A stretch of 64,000 nucleotides of DNA, from NCBI GenBank assembly GCA_029936815.1, contig JAPYRX010000005.1:2534-66533 (forward strand). The letters run 5' to 3'. The position numbers and the translations under genes are program-made. The notes beneath the pieces were generated by a model, which made no database searches, was not told the origin of the DNA, and worked only from the letters and a program-made list of their open reading frames with translations. How positions within the stretch are numbered: the first letter of the stretch is position 1; every line of letters begins with the position of its first letter. Below, piece after piece: positions 54,884-63,586 of the stretch. This stretch comes from Dehalococcoidia bacterium. Lineage in GTDB: Bacteria; Chloroflexota; Dehalococcoidia; Lucifugimonadales; GCA-002694895.

Positions 54884-55492
54884 ATGGATAATGGAAAAAT
54901 AATAGGCGAAATAATAGAAGTATCAAGTAGATACTGTATTGCTCAATCGTATGAGTTATATGGATGCCCACCTATAGGAGATATAGTTAAGTGTACGGAC
55001 GATAAAAATGAAGGTATTTTTGGTGTGGTGACTAATATATCAACGACAAGTATAGATCCTGGAAGAAGGCCAAATCCTAAAGGGCCTGGGTTTGAAAATG
55101 TTACAGATATTTACAAAGAAAATCCGGAAATTAGACATCTTATGAAAACAGAATTTAATATAACTTTCATGGGATTCAAAAATTTTAATAAATTCTCAAT
55201 TTCTATTCCCCCTACCCCACCTAAGATTTTTAGTTTCATACATGCTGTTGGAGAAGATGAACTTACAACATTATTTTCTGATTCAAACTTAATCAAGTTT
55301 ATAGTTAATTCAAACATGGATCTAAAGGATGATGTTATCACTCTAACTATTAATAAATATCTTAATTATAAAAAATCAAATAAAGATGAATTGATCAGAT
55401 TTACCAACTTATTAGCACAAGCGTTACCAGATCAGATTCAAAGAATAACTAACATAATAAACAATCTTCAAATTGAGGAGGATCTAAATTGA
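54884..55492 (+). CDS. Unknown protein between nurA and herA, HAS-barrel-like start
   Basis: Protein of 202 residues with no named family. Its first 60 residues (GKIIGEIIEVSSRYCIAQSY, then GDIVKCTDDKNEGIFGVVTNI) look like the HAS-barrel of HerA and related ATPases. The rest is mixed, with a proline-rich SIPPTPPKI and a helical C-terminus. It overlaps the herA start by four bases and lies 16 bases after nurA, so it is likely a third subunit or adaptor for the pair. This is inference from position. Confidence 0.6.
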   Translation: MDNGKIIGEIIEVSSRYCIAQSYELYGCPPIGDIVKCTDDKNEGIFGVVTNISTTSIDPGRRPNPKGPGFENVTDIYKENPEIRHLMKTEFNITFMGFKNFNKFSISIPPTPPKIFSFIHAVGEDELTTLFSDSNLIKFIVNSNMDLKDDVITLTINKYLNYKKSNKDELIRFTNLLAQALPDQIQRITNIINNLQIEEDLN

Positions 55493-57120
55493 TCAAACAG
55501 GATAATATCGGAATAGTCGTATCAGGAACTTTTAATCAGGGAATAAATATTAAATTAAATTCTCAAAGTGATATGGAATCAGTAACAATAGGTTCCCATA
55601 TAGTAATAGATACAAAACAAAATAGATTTATGTGCGAAGTTGCAGATATAAAATTAACTTCTACAGATCAGAGGATTGAGCAACTTCCTATCCATATGCA
55701 TAATGAAACTATATTCAACTCACTAAGAGATAATGCTGCATATGGGATAATCGAAGTTATTCCAAGGCTATTACTAAAAAAAGATTCACCATTAGGAAAA
55801 GATGAAGAACCTGAAGAATTACCTGGGGCAAATACAATTCCTCCGCATTTTTCACCTGTATTTAAACCAACTGAAGCTGACTATAACCAAATATTCCATA
55901 CTAAAGATGGAGTAGGATTCAATGTAGGATCTCCAATGGATTTGAATACTCAGATTAATTTGGATATGGAATTATTAGTTAGAAGAAGTAGCGCGATATT
56001 TGGAAAATCAGGATCTGGAAAATCTTTCTTAACCAGAATTCTATTAGCTGGAATGATACAAAAAAGCAACACTGCATCTTTGGTATTTGATTATGCAGGA
56101 GAATATGGATATGAGTCAGCAAGTGAAAACGGATCTACTGTAAAAGGACTTGCTCAATTATTTTCACAAAAAGTTTATAACTATACAATAAATGAATCAA
56201 AAGCAAAAAATAAAAAATTTGGAGCAGTTTATCTAAGTATTCCAAGGTCACAAATAACCGCAACTGATATTGTAACTTCTGCTGCTGAACTTGATCTAAA
56301 TGCAAATCAAGTTGAAGGCATTCACCAAATATATGATCAGTTTAGGTATGTAAAAGGTGGAGACTGGATTAATCATTTCCTACGATTAGAAAATGAAACA
56401 GACGAAATGAATACATTTAAAAATAGTACATATACAGCAGACGCCACTATAGAAGCAATCAAAAGAAGATTTGCAAGAATCGCAAGGTTGCAATTTTTAA
56501 CTTCAGGGGATACAGAAACCAATGTAATTGAAGAATTAATAGAGAAACTAAAACTTGGAAATACCGTTATTTTAGATTTTCCTAAAGATCAATTGTCTTA
56601 TATTCTACTTGCTAATATGCTTACTCGAAGAATTCATAGACAATGGCAAAAAATGAAAGATGATTATGTGGATTCAATAAATACAGACAATCCTAAAAAG
56701 GATCCTGTTTCATTAGTGATATGCATAGAAGAAGCTCATAATTTCTTGAATAAAGATGTTTCAAATAGAACAATATTTGGGAAAATCGCAAGAGAAGCAA
56801 GGAAATATAATGTAACTTTAATGGTGGTAGACCAGAGACCAAGTGGGATTGATGACGAGATTATTTCCCAAATAGAAAATAAATTCATTTGCAAACTTGA
56901 TAACTCAAAAGATATAGATGCGATTTTCACAGGCATACATCAAAGTGCTTCATTAAAAACATCTCTTAGATCTATACAATCGAATCAACACGCATTAGCT
57001 TTTGGGGAGGCAATTCCAATGCCCATCATATTTAAAGTTCGTAATTATGGACAAACTTTTTATAAGGAAATAGGTGCTGATGATGAACCTCTTTTCTCGC
57101 CAGAAGATGCGGGGATATAA
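55489..57120 (+). CDS. herA: HerA-like hexameric DNA translocase
   Basis: FtsK/HerA-family ATPase of 543 residues. An N-terminal HAS barrel (residues 5-65) is followed by Walker A FGKSGSGKSFLTR (GKSGSGKS at 172-179) and Walker B LVICIEEAH (about 409-417), with the DQRPSGIDDEI sensor region. It starts with TTG but has a strong GAGGAGG at 55475-55481. HerA pumps DNA through the NurA dimer. The operon with nurA and the linker gene implies DNA-end processing, possibly SOS-induced. Confidence 0.9.
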   Translation: MIKQDNIGIVVSGTFNQGINIKLNSQSDMESVTIGSHIVIDTKQNRFMCEVADIKLTSTDQRIEQLPIHMHNETIFNSLRDNAAYGIIEVIPRLLLKKDSPLGKDEEPEELPGANTIPPHFSPVFKPTEADYNQIFHTKDGVGFNVGSPMDLNTQINLDMELLVRRSSAIFGKSGSGKSFLTRILLAGMIQKSNTASLVFDYAGEYGYESASENGSTVKGLAQLFSQKVYNYTINESKAKNKKFGAVYLSIPRSQITATDIVTSAAELDLNANQVEGIHQIYDQFRYVKGGDWINHFLRLENETDEMNTFKNSTYTADATIEAIKRRFARIARLQFLTSGDTETNVIEELIEKLKLGNTVILDFPKDQLSYILLANMLTRRIHRQWQKMKDDYVDSINTDNPKKDPVSLVICIEEAHNFLNKDVSNRTIFGKIAREARKYNVTLMVVDQRPSGIDDEIISQIENKFICKLDNSKDIDAIFTGIHQSASLKTSLRSIQSNQHALAFGEAIPMPIIFKVRNYGQTFYKEIGADDEPLFSPEDAGI

Positions 57121-57215
57121 ATAAAAATCAAATATCTATAATTTATTTCAATATAGATATTTATGAGATATAATATTTATTAAAATTATATAGTAAAAAT
57201 TTTCACGTAATTTAG

Positions 57216-57890
57216 ATGAATACAAACAAATCTCAGATAAATAATATTTTACATTTTATTGGATGGATTGTAACAATTTATTTAATATTTCTTTGGTCTC
57301 CTATAGACACAAGTGTTGGATTAACTCAAAAAATATTCTATTTTCACGTCCCTGTTGGATGGTTGGGAATGCTTTCAATATTCGGAGTAGGAATTTCTAG
57401 TTCAATGTTTCTTATAACAAAAAATTTCAAATGGGATGACTTAGCTTTTTCTTTTGCTCAAGTAGGAGTTATTTTTGCATCATTAATCATAATAACAGGA
57501 GCATTATGGGCAAAGCCTGTTTGGGGAGTATGGTGGACGTGGGATCCAAAACTAACTACCACTGTAGTTTTATGGTTTATATTTTCCGCATATTTATTAC
57601 TAAGAAATCTAATTACAGACAAACGAAGATCTGCACTTATTGGTTCAATAGTTGCCCTTCTAGGAAGTATTGATGCTCCATTAATTTATTTTGCATCAAT
57701 ACTATGGAGAACAGCGCATCCGGAACTAAATATCGGGCCTTTAGCCGAAGATGATAGTTCACTTCCGGGAACAATGTTAATTACTTTTTTCATTTCTTTA
57801 ATTATGCATACTTATTTATTTGTTATCCTTATTCGAATGAGACAAAAAGTTATAAAACAAGAGAGGTTGATTTATGAACAGTCAGTATAA
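57216..57890 (+). CDS. ccmC: Heme exporter/cytochrome c assembly protein CcmC
   Basis: Membrane protein of 224 residues with six helices. The heme-binding WWTWDP motif (in VWWTWDPKLTTT) and flanking histidines (FYFHVPVGW, RTAHPELN) are typical of CcmC. In System I, CcmC loads heme onto CcmE. The first gene of ccmC-ccmD-ccmE, it overlaps the next by 17 bases. Confidence 0.92.
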   Translation: MNTNKSQINNILHFIGWIVTIYLIFLWSPIDTSVGLTQKIFYFHVPVGWLGMLSIFGVGISSSMFLITKNFKWDDLAFSFAQVGVIFASLIIITGALWAKPVWGVWWTWDPKLTTTVVLWFIFSAYLLLRNLITDKRRSALIGSIVALLGSIDAPLIYFASILWRTAHPELNIGPLAEDDSSLPGTMLITFFISLIMHTYLFVILIRMRQKVIKQERLIYEQSV

Positions 57891-58116
57891 ATTACTAATT
57901 ACTTTCGTGATCGGGTTACTTTCAGGAATTGGAATTCGCAATGCATTTGATATAAATATTTTATCAGGTAAACACGCAGAAGCAGGGTTAGGATTTGTAT
58001 TTATTGTTACTTTTCTTATATTTATTACTATTAGTTTATATATCGCTTATATGAATGTTAAATTAGATAAAATTATACAAAACAAAAAGATTGATGATGA
58101 AAAAAATAGCAAATAA
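57874..58116 (+). CDS. Small membrane protein, CcmD-like by position
   Basis: Protein of 80 residues with two hydrophobic segments (LITFVIGLLSGIGI and GFVFIVTFLIFITISLYIAYM) and a basic C-terminus. It lies between ccmC and ccmE, where ccmD normally sits, and starts behind GAGAGG. CcmD proteins are poorly conserved and usually have one helix, so this is a positional call. Confidence 0.6.
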   Translation: MNSQYKLLITFVIGLLSGIGIRNAFDINILSGKHAEAGLGFVFIVTFLIFITISLYIAYMNVKLDKIIQNKKIDDEKNSK

Positions 58117-58495
58117 TTTTAACTATAAACTTGCAATATCGTTATTCGTACTAACCCTTGCTATTGTTTATTTAGGATTGATGACTATTCAAAGTTCGAA
58201 AACTTACTATTTAACAATAGATGAAATTTCTTCTGCTAATTCTTCAGATTCCTTTCGAGTTGCAGGTAAATTAATATTAGAATCTTACACACGAGAATCA
58301 GATTCAACAATGTCTACATTCAACATTACTGATGAAGGGAAAATATTGAAAGCTTCATTTGAAGGAGTATTACCAGATATGTTTTTTAGTTCAAAATCAG
58401 AACAAATAATACTAGAAGGTAAATTAATTAATAATGGTGAATTATTTAAAGCCGAAAATGTGATTGTAAAATGTCCCTCAAAATATGAGGAATAA
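58094..58495 (+). CDS. ccmE: Cytochrome c maturation protein CcmE, CXXXY type
   Basis: Heme chaperone of about 133 residues with one N-terminal membrane helix and an OB-fold domain (FRVAGKLILES, FEGVLPDMFFSSKSEQIILEGKL, read in parts). The usual heme-binding motif HXXXY is CPSKY here, the cysteine variant known from archaea and some bacteria with a System I that lacks CcmH. The start at ATG 58094 (or 58097) follows an in-frame TTG at 58091. It overlaps the CcmD-like gene. Confidence 0.85.
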   Translation: MMKKIANNFNYKLAISLFVLTLAIVYLGLMTIQSSKTYYLTIDEISSANSSDSFRVAGKLILESYTRESDSTMSTFNITDEGKILKASFEGVLPDMFFSSKSEQIILEGKLINNGELFKAENVIVKCPSKYEE

Positions 58496-58496
58496 A

Positions 58497-59210
58497 TTAG
58501 TTTTCTAATTTAAAATACATACCTATTAATAATGCTCCAGAAATAACAAATATTAAGTCAAAGCAAAGAATTGCCACAATTGAATTAATCACATCATTAA
58601 TTAAAAATGAATCCACTGCAAACAATTTAGTTAATTCTACTGAACCTAACAAATAAGGCAACGTAAATGGCAAAACCAATATACTTAGTAAGTTTTGATT
58701 AATATTATTTCTGGAAGTGATTATTCCTAAAATAGTATTCAGAGTACTTATTCCAAGATTTACAATTAAAGCAACAACTATCATCAATGGAGAGTTAATT
58801 GAAAATTGAAATAGTACATAAAACAATCCAAATGTAATTAGTTGTACAACACTCAAAATGACAACAGTAGAAAATATTTTAGACAAAAAGTAAATTTCTG
58901 GCTTGATTCCTATGATGAATAACAAATCAATAGATTTATTTTTCATATCTATATCTATGAGTCCTGAGCTAACGATTAAAGAGCTAAACAAAAATATAAT
59001 CCAAATAATAATTGCTACAATAGTATTCTTCTCGTCTACACCAAAGGGAAATGTAATATTAAATAAACTAACTACTATTGCAGTAAATACAATCGTTACT
59101 GAGAGAGTAGAAAAAGATCTCAATTCTAATTTTAAATCTTTTTTTACCATATGAAAAAACGATTGTATATAACCAGGTTTTTCTAGGGTAATATTATTCA
59201 CTGAAATCAT
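58497..59210 (-). CDS. ccmB: CcmB-like heme ABC exporter permease
   Basis: Six-helix membrane protein of 237 residues. The N-terminus (SFFHMVKKDLKLELRS) is typical of CcmB, as are NITFPFGVDE and ILVLPFTLPYLLGS. It overlaps the CcmA gene by 17 bases and converges with ccmE with a single base between stops. It works with CcmA and CcmC to release holo-CcmE. Confidence 0.87.
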   Translation of the reverse strand: MISVNNITLEKPGYIQSFFHMVKKDLKLELRSFSTLSVTIVFTAIVVSLFNITFPFGVDEKNTIVAIIIWIIFLFSSLIVSSGLIDIDMKNKSIDLLFIIGIKPEIYFLSKIFSTVVILSVVQLITFGLFYVLFQFSINSPLMIVVALIVNLGISTLNTILGIITSRNNINQNLLSILVLPFTLPYLLGSVELTKLFAVDSFLINDVINSIVAILCFDLIFVISGALLIGMYFKLEN

Positions 59211-59790
59211 CCATATTAACTAATTTGTCTGAAATATTTTCAATAATTTCGATGATATTTGAAGATATGATAAGAGTTTTTTTCTTAAGCTTTAATTTAT
59301 TTATTAGTAGAATCAGATTTTGAACTGATAGTGTATCAAGTCCTGAAAAAGGTTCATCAAGTAGAATCAGGTCTGAATTAGATAAAACAATTCTATATAA
59401 TCCTGATTTTTTTACTTGACCATATGACAGTTCGTTTAATTTTTTCGTATAGATTAATTTTAATCCCAATAAATTTTTCAATTCAGAAATATTTTCTTCA
59501 GATTGTTCAATGTTTTTAAACTTTGTGAAGAAATCTATATTTTCCTTTATTGACATGTCTCCAAAAAACATGTTTTCATGCCCCAAATAATCAACATTAA
59601 TATCTGGATTTATTATAATTTCACCGAAATCTTGAATAGCAATTTTTGATAATATCTTTAACAAAGTCGACTTGCCAGACCCGTTTCTTCCAGTGATTCC
59701 TAAAATATCTCCTTCTTGAATAGCAAAACTGAGATCGGAAAAAATCTTTTGACCATTGTAAGACTTGGATATTTTATTTACTTCAAGCAT
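59194..59790 (-). CDS. ccmA: CcmA-like ABC transporter ATPase
   Basis: ATP-binding subunit of 198 residues. Walker A GRNGSGKSTLLKIL, the signature LSYGQVKKSGLYRIVL and Walker B LILLDEPFSGLD are clear. In System I, CcmA hydrolysis drives release of heme-loaded CcmE. Transcribed with ccmB, opposite to ccmC-ccmE. Confidence 0.88.
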   Translation of the reverse strand: MLEVNKISKSYNGQKIFSDLSFAIQEGDILGITGRNGSGKSTLLKILSKIAIQDFGEIIINPDINVDYLGHENMFFGDMSIKENIDFFTKFKNIEQSEENISELKNLLGLKLIYTKKLNELSYGQVKKSGLYRIVLSNSDLILLDEPFSGLDTLSVQNLILLINKLKLKKKTLIISSNIIEIIENISDKLVNMDDFSE

Positions 59791-59922
59791 AAACGAATTA
59801 TAGAAATATTAATTATTAAGATATAGTATATCTTTTATTATTAAAATATAGAAAATATAAAATATTTATAATACACTCTCAAATACAATCTTGTTTAATC
59901 ATTCAAATAATAAGAGGGAATA

Positions 59923-60693
59923 ATGAAATATGTAAGGTTTAAATCCGGTGATAATACTTCATGGGGGATATTAGAAGGAAATAAAATCAATGAACTTTCA
60001 GATAATTATGTGTTATCTGAATCAAAAACAACTGATAATGTATTTAATGTTGAAGATGTTAGTATGTTAAGTCCAGTGGCTCCTGGAAAAGTTATTGCTA
60101 TTGGCTTAAATTACAAAAGCCATTTAGGAGATAAACCAGCCCCTGAGGTCCCAGAACCTTTCTTCAAATTACCTGATACTTTGATTGGAAATAATGACAA
60201 TATCATCGTGCCAAAAGAAGCTTCAGAAAATAATCTTACAGTACAACCAGAAGCTGAGCTCTGCTTAGTGATAGGAAAAGGTGGCAAAAGAATCACACAA
60301 TCTGATGCTCTATCTCATGTTTTTGGTTATACCTGCGGAAATGATGTCAGTGTTAGAGACTGGCAACAAAATGATCTCCAATGGTGGAGAGCAAAGTCTT
60401 GTGATACATTTACTGTGATAGGACCATGGATAGAAACCGAAGTTGATGCAGCTAATACGCAAATTATATGTAGAATAAATGGCGAAGAAGTTCAAAATCA
60501 AAACACATCAGATTTGTTACATAAAGTACCCAAAATAATTGAATTTGTATCAAGCATGATCACACTAAATGCTGGTGACGTAATTATGACTGGTACACCT
60601 GGCAAACCAAAAAATATGTATGATGGAGACAGAGTTGAAGTCGAGATTGAGGGCATTGGAATTTTAAGTAATACAATTAAAAATGAATCATGA
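59923..60693 (+). CDS. Fumarylacetoacetate hydrolase family protein
   Basis: FAH-fold enzyme of 256 residues with a good AGAGGGA ribosome-binding site. The metal-binding site is VQPEAELCLVIGKGGKR with GYTCGNDVSVRDWQQNDLQWWRAKSCDTF (read in parts) and DVIMTGTPGKPKNM. Members are hydrolases or decarboxylases of aromatic and amino-acid breakdown; substrate unknown. The gene stops adjacent to the CcdA gene. Confidence 0.9.
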   Translation: MKYVRFKSGDNTSWGILEGNKINELSDNYVLSESKTTDNVFNVEDVSMLSPVAPGKVIAIGLNYKSHLGDKPAPEVPEPFFKLPDTLIGNNDNIIVPKEASENNLTVQPEAELCLVIGKGGKRITQSDALSHVFGYTCGNDVSVRDWQQNDLQWWRAKSCDTFTVIGPWIETEVDAANTQIICRINGEEVQNQNTSDLLHKVPKIIEFVSSMITLNAGDVIMTGTPGKPKNMYDGDRVEVEIEGIGILSNTIKNES

Positions 60694-61434
60694 TTAAAAC
60701 AATTCAATTATTGAATCATAAAAAATAGTACTGCCTGATCCAACAAGCCAATAGTGAATGATGAATATTCCAGCTAAAATCATAAGGACAATACCTACTT
60801 GTTCGACATATTTGCTTATTTTAGAAACAAATTGATTTACTGAATGTTTAAATAATACTACTCCAAGAGAAGTTCCTATTAAAACCAAACTCATACCAGA
60901 AGCATAAATCAGACTATAAAAAATTATATTTATAAAATCAATCCCAGTTCCTATTACTAAACCAATTGCTGCTAGGTAAATTGGTAATGCGCAGCTCAAT
61001 GAAGCAAGTCCATATCCAATTCCGAAAATAAACATTGACAAATTTTGATTTTTTATTCCACTTCCAATCGATGAAGCTCTGGAAAAAAATAATATCATAA
61101 TTTTTTTCTGAAAAATTAACAAAAACAACCCTGTAATTACGAGGAAGATTCCTACGAGAAGGCCAAACAATGGGATCCAATCTCTGATCAAGCTTCCAAA
61201 TAACGCCAATAAAAAACCTGATATAGCAAATAAAGTTACAAATCCAAATGAAGTATAAATGCCTAATGATAAAGATTTCATAATTAGTAATAGAGATACT
61301 AATTTTTTTGAATCTGACATATCCAAAAATTTCAATTGATATCCTATGTATGCAGGGAACATTAGAATTCCGCAAGGGTTAAATGCTGCTACCAGTCCGG
61401 CCGTGAAAGTAAAGATCAATATTTCATTAATCAT
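60694..61434 (-). CDS. CcdA/DsbD-type thiol electron carrier
   Basis: Six-helix membrane protein of 246 residues that moves reducing power across the membrane. The first cysteine is in AFNPCGILMFPAYIGYQL (TM1) and the second in LASLSCALPIYLAAIG (TM4), the pair typical of CcdA. It may serve the thioredoxin-like lipoprotein at 29.9-30.7 kb and cytochrome c apoproteins near the ccm cluster. The gene overlaps the upstream small membrane protein by four bases. Confidence 0.87.
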   Translation of the reverse strand: MINEILIFTFTAGLVAAFNPCGILMFPAYIGYQLKFLDMSDSKKLVSLLLIMKSLSLGIYTSFGFVTLFAISGFLLALFGSLIRDWIPLFGLLVGIFLVITGLFLLIFQKKIMILFFSRASSIGSGIKNQNLSMFIFGIGYGLASLSCALPIYLAAIGLVIGTGIDFINIIFYSLIYASGMSLVLIGTSLGVVLFKHSVNQFVSKISKYVEQVGIVLMILAGIFIIHYWLVGSGSTIFYDSIIELF

Positions 61435-61703
61435 TCTATTCTTTCACCTCTCCAATATTTTTCTTCTTTCTTAGGTATTTTGCGTGTTGCAAAAAAAACA
61501 AAAATTAAAAATAAAGCAACAGCAGCAATAAAAAAATACTTAATGCTTATCGTAATTAATGGTACAAGTAAAATAGAAATTACCAACAAAGCGATAATAA
61601 ATTTGAAAAGATATTTTTTTACTAACGAATTAGAAGTACTAGATAAATTTTCCGTATTTGTACCTAATATATCGTCAATTTCATTTGTGATTTTTTCATT
61701 CAT
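61431..61703 (-). CDS. Unknown two-helix membrane protein
   Basis: Protein of 90 residues with two hydrophobic helices (YLFKFIIALLVISILLVPL and FFIAAVALFLIFVFFA) and the C-terminal motif KYWRGERIE. The four-base overlap with CcdA suggests they are translated together. No family is recognised. Confidence 0.65.
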   Translation of the reverse strand: MNEKITNEIDDILGTNTENLSSTSNSLVKKYLFKFIIALLVISILLVPLITISIKYFFIAAVALFLIFVFFATRKIPKKEEKYWRGERIE

Positions 61704-61754
61704 AGTATTATTATATATAAATCAATGAAACTTATATATTAAAGGTACAAAAAT

Positions 61755-62495
61755 ATGTCAGATGAAATTTCTCAGCAAATACTAGACAAGTATAAAAATA
61801 TCACGCCTGCTACAGTGTGGACAGCATTAGGGAAAAAAGGATATGAAAATTGCGTTATGGATAATGTGAAGCCTTTAACAAAAGGTAAAATCATATTAGG
61901 AAGAGCTCGTACATTAAGATATTTACCTGAAAGACCAGATTTGAAAGAAGAAGTGAGAGGTGGATATAACGCAGATGGTATGGAAGTTCCAAATGAGAAT
62001 GCACCCGAATATAGGGCTATGGGATCCTGTGGGCCTGGAGACGTACTTGTTTGTGATGCGATGGGAAATAGTACAGCAGCAAATTTAGGAGATGTAAAAT
62101 TAGTACAACTAAAAATGAATAAAGCAGAAGGAATTGTAACAGATGGAGGAATGAGAGATTTTGACCAGGTTGCACCTTTTGGATTCGCAATTTACGCCTC
62201 AGGAAGAACTCCAAAAGCTGCAAGACATGTAATGACAGAGTATGAAGATAACGTAGATATTCAATGCGATGGTGTTCTAGTTAGACCTGGAGATATAATC
62301 TATGGTAACGATGACGGCGTGGTTGTAGTCCCGAATCATTTAGCAGAAGAAATTGTGGAATGGTGTGAATTATACGAATCAGCAGAAGAGTACATAAAAA
62401 ACAAAGCAGAAGAGGAAAAGGTACCTCCCGGTAAATACTACCCTCCGACAAAAGAATGGCTTGAAGATTTTAAAAAAAACATATACAAAAAATAG
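61755..62495 (+). CDS. RraA-family protein (HMG/CHA aldolase-like)
   Basis: Protein of 246 residues. The RraA signature is MGNSTAANLGDVKL followed by GIVTDGGMRDFDQV, where R and D form the metal site. Members include RraA, which inhibits RNase E, and class II HMG/CHA aldolases; the longer N- and C-termini here favour the enzyme type. No neighbouring pathway genes indicate the substrate. Confidence 0.88.
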   Translation: MSDEISQQILDKYKNITPATVWTALGKKGYENCVMDNVKPLTKGKIILGRARTLRYLPERPDLKEEVRGGYNADGMEVPNENAPEYRAMGSCGPGDVLVCDAMGNSTAANLGDVKLVQLKMNKAEGIVTDGGMRDFDQVAPFGFAIYASGRTPKAARHVMTEYEDNVDIQCDGVLVRPGDIIYGNDDGVVVVPNHLAEEIVEWCELYESAEEYIKNKAEEEKVPPGKYYPPTKEWLEDFKKNIYKK

Positions 62496-62497
62496 TA

Positions 62498-62935
62498 CTA
62501 TAAAATTGTTTTAGACATTAAATTATGATAAATACCATCCATTATGTATTTATCACCTTTTGGAACATAATTTTGTTTTAAATAAAAATTCAATTTGTCA
62601 GATTGCGCTTCTAAATAAATTTCAGAAATATTTTTTGATTTAGCAATGTCTTCAAATTTATTTAATATTTTTGTGCCAATACCTAATCCTCTGAAATTCT
62701 TCAAAACTGCCATTCTTCCTAATTTATATATAGAATCATCATTAGATGGGTAAAATCTTCCAGTCCCAATAATTTGTTGATTATTTTCAACAATTAAATG
62801 AAATGCCGAAGTATCATGTTCGTCAAATTCCCATTGCCATGGAATTTGTTGTTCAATAACAAACACTTGTATACGAATATTCCTTAGAAATATATGCTCT
62901 ATGGCAGTTTTTGGTTCTCGGATTTTAATATGCAT
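62498..62935 (-). CDS. GNAT-family acetyltransferase (ElaA/YjcF-like)
   Basis: Protein of 145 residues. RIQVFVIEQQIPWQWEFDEHD followed by HLIVENNQQIIGTGRFYPS and RMAVLKNFRGLGIGTKIL (the acetyl-CoA loop RGxGxG as RGLGIG) is typical of small GNAT proteins such as ElaA. Substrate unknown. It converges with the RraA gene with a two-base gap. Confidence 0.9.
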   Translation of the reverse strand: MHIKIREPKTAIEHIFLRNIRIQVFVIEQQIPWQWEFDEHDTSAFHLIVENNQQIIGTGRFYPSNDDSIYKLGRMAVLKNFRGLGIGTKILNKFEDIAKSKNISEIYLEAQSDKLNFYLKQNYVPKGDKYIMDGIYHNLMSKTIL

Positions 62936-63054
62936 TTTATTTGTAAGCTCGAAAAATAAGATTTATTATACATAAAAAATGGGCTTTAAATATAAAAAAA
63001 AGCTAAAAAAAGAGATTTTGTATGTTTTTTCATAATATGACACTGTAAAATTTG

Positions 63055-63083
63055 TTGACTCTAGGAATTGATATAAATATAAT
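63055..63083 (+). promoter_or_regulatory. Strong promoter of the rpsL-rpsG operon
   Basis: TTGACT (63055-63060) and a perfect TATAAT (63078-63083) with a 17-base spacer. The predicted start near 63090 gives a leader of about 50 bases before rpsL. This is the best promoter match in the window and fits a ribosomal operon. Confidence 0.85.
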
Positions 63084-63139
63084 ATCGTTTCGTGTTTTTA
63101 CACAAGTTTACTAGTCCGTTATAGAAATGGTATTGAATT

Positions 63140-63574
63140 ATGCCTACAATTAATCAGTTAGTTAGGAAAGGAAGAGGAATAAAAAAAGGGAAAGATAAAT
63201 CTCCTGCTTTGAGATTCTCTTTTAACTCCTTGAAAAATTCTGGGTACAGAAATTCAGGCTCTCCGCAAAAGAGAGGCGTATGCACACAAGTTAGGACTCA
63301 AACACCTAAAAAACCGAACTCAGCATTAAGAAAAGTTGCCAGAGTAAGATTAACAAATGGAATGGAAGTCTCTGCTTATATCCCTGGAGAAGGGCATAAT
63401 TTGCAAGAACATTCAGTTGTTCTAATAAGGGGTGGAAGAGTCAAAGATTTGCCTGGTGTAAGATATCATATTATTCGCGGAGCTCTTGATACCGAAGGCG
63501 TGGCAGACAGAAACAGAGGCCGAAGTAAATACGGAACCAAACGTCCTAGTAAAAAAAATAGTTCTGCAAAGTAA
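63140..63574 (+). CDS. rpsL: 30S ribosomal protein S12
   Basis: Decoding-centre protein of 144 residues, somewhat longer than the usual 124 because of an N-terminal insert ([20 protein letters not shown]). Signature segments are [43 protein letters not shown] (read in parts) with the PNSALRK streptomycin-site lysine, [31 protein letters not shown] and [12 protein letters not shown]. It heads the str operon behind a strong promoter. Confidence 0.97.
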   Translation: MPTINQLVRKGRGIKKGKDKSPALRFSFNSLKNSGYRNSGSPQKRGVCTQVRTQTPKKPNSALRKVARVRLTNGMEVSAYIPGEGHNLQEHSVVLIRGGRVKDLPGVRYHIIRGALDTEGVADRNRGRSKYGTKRPSKKNSSAK

Positions 63575-63586
63575 TAGGGAAACAAT

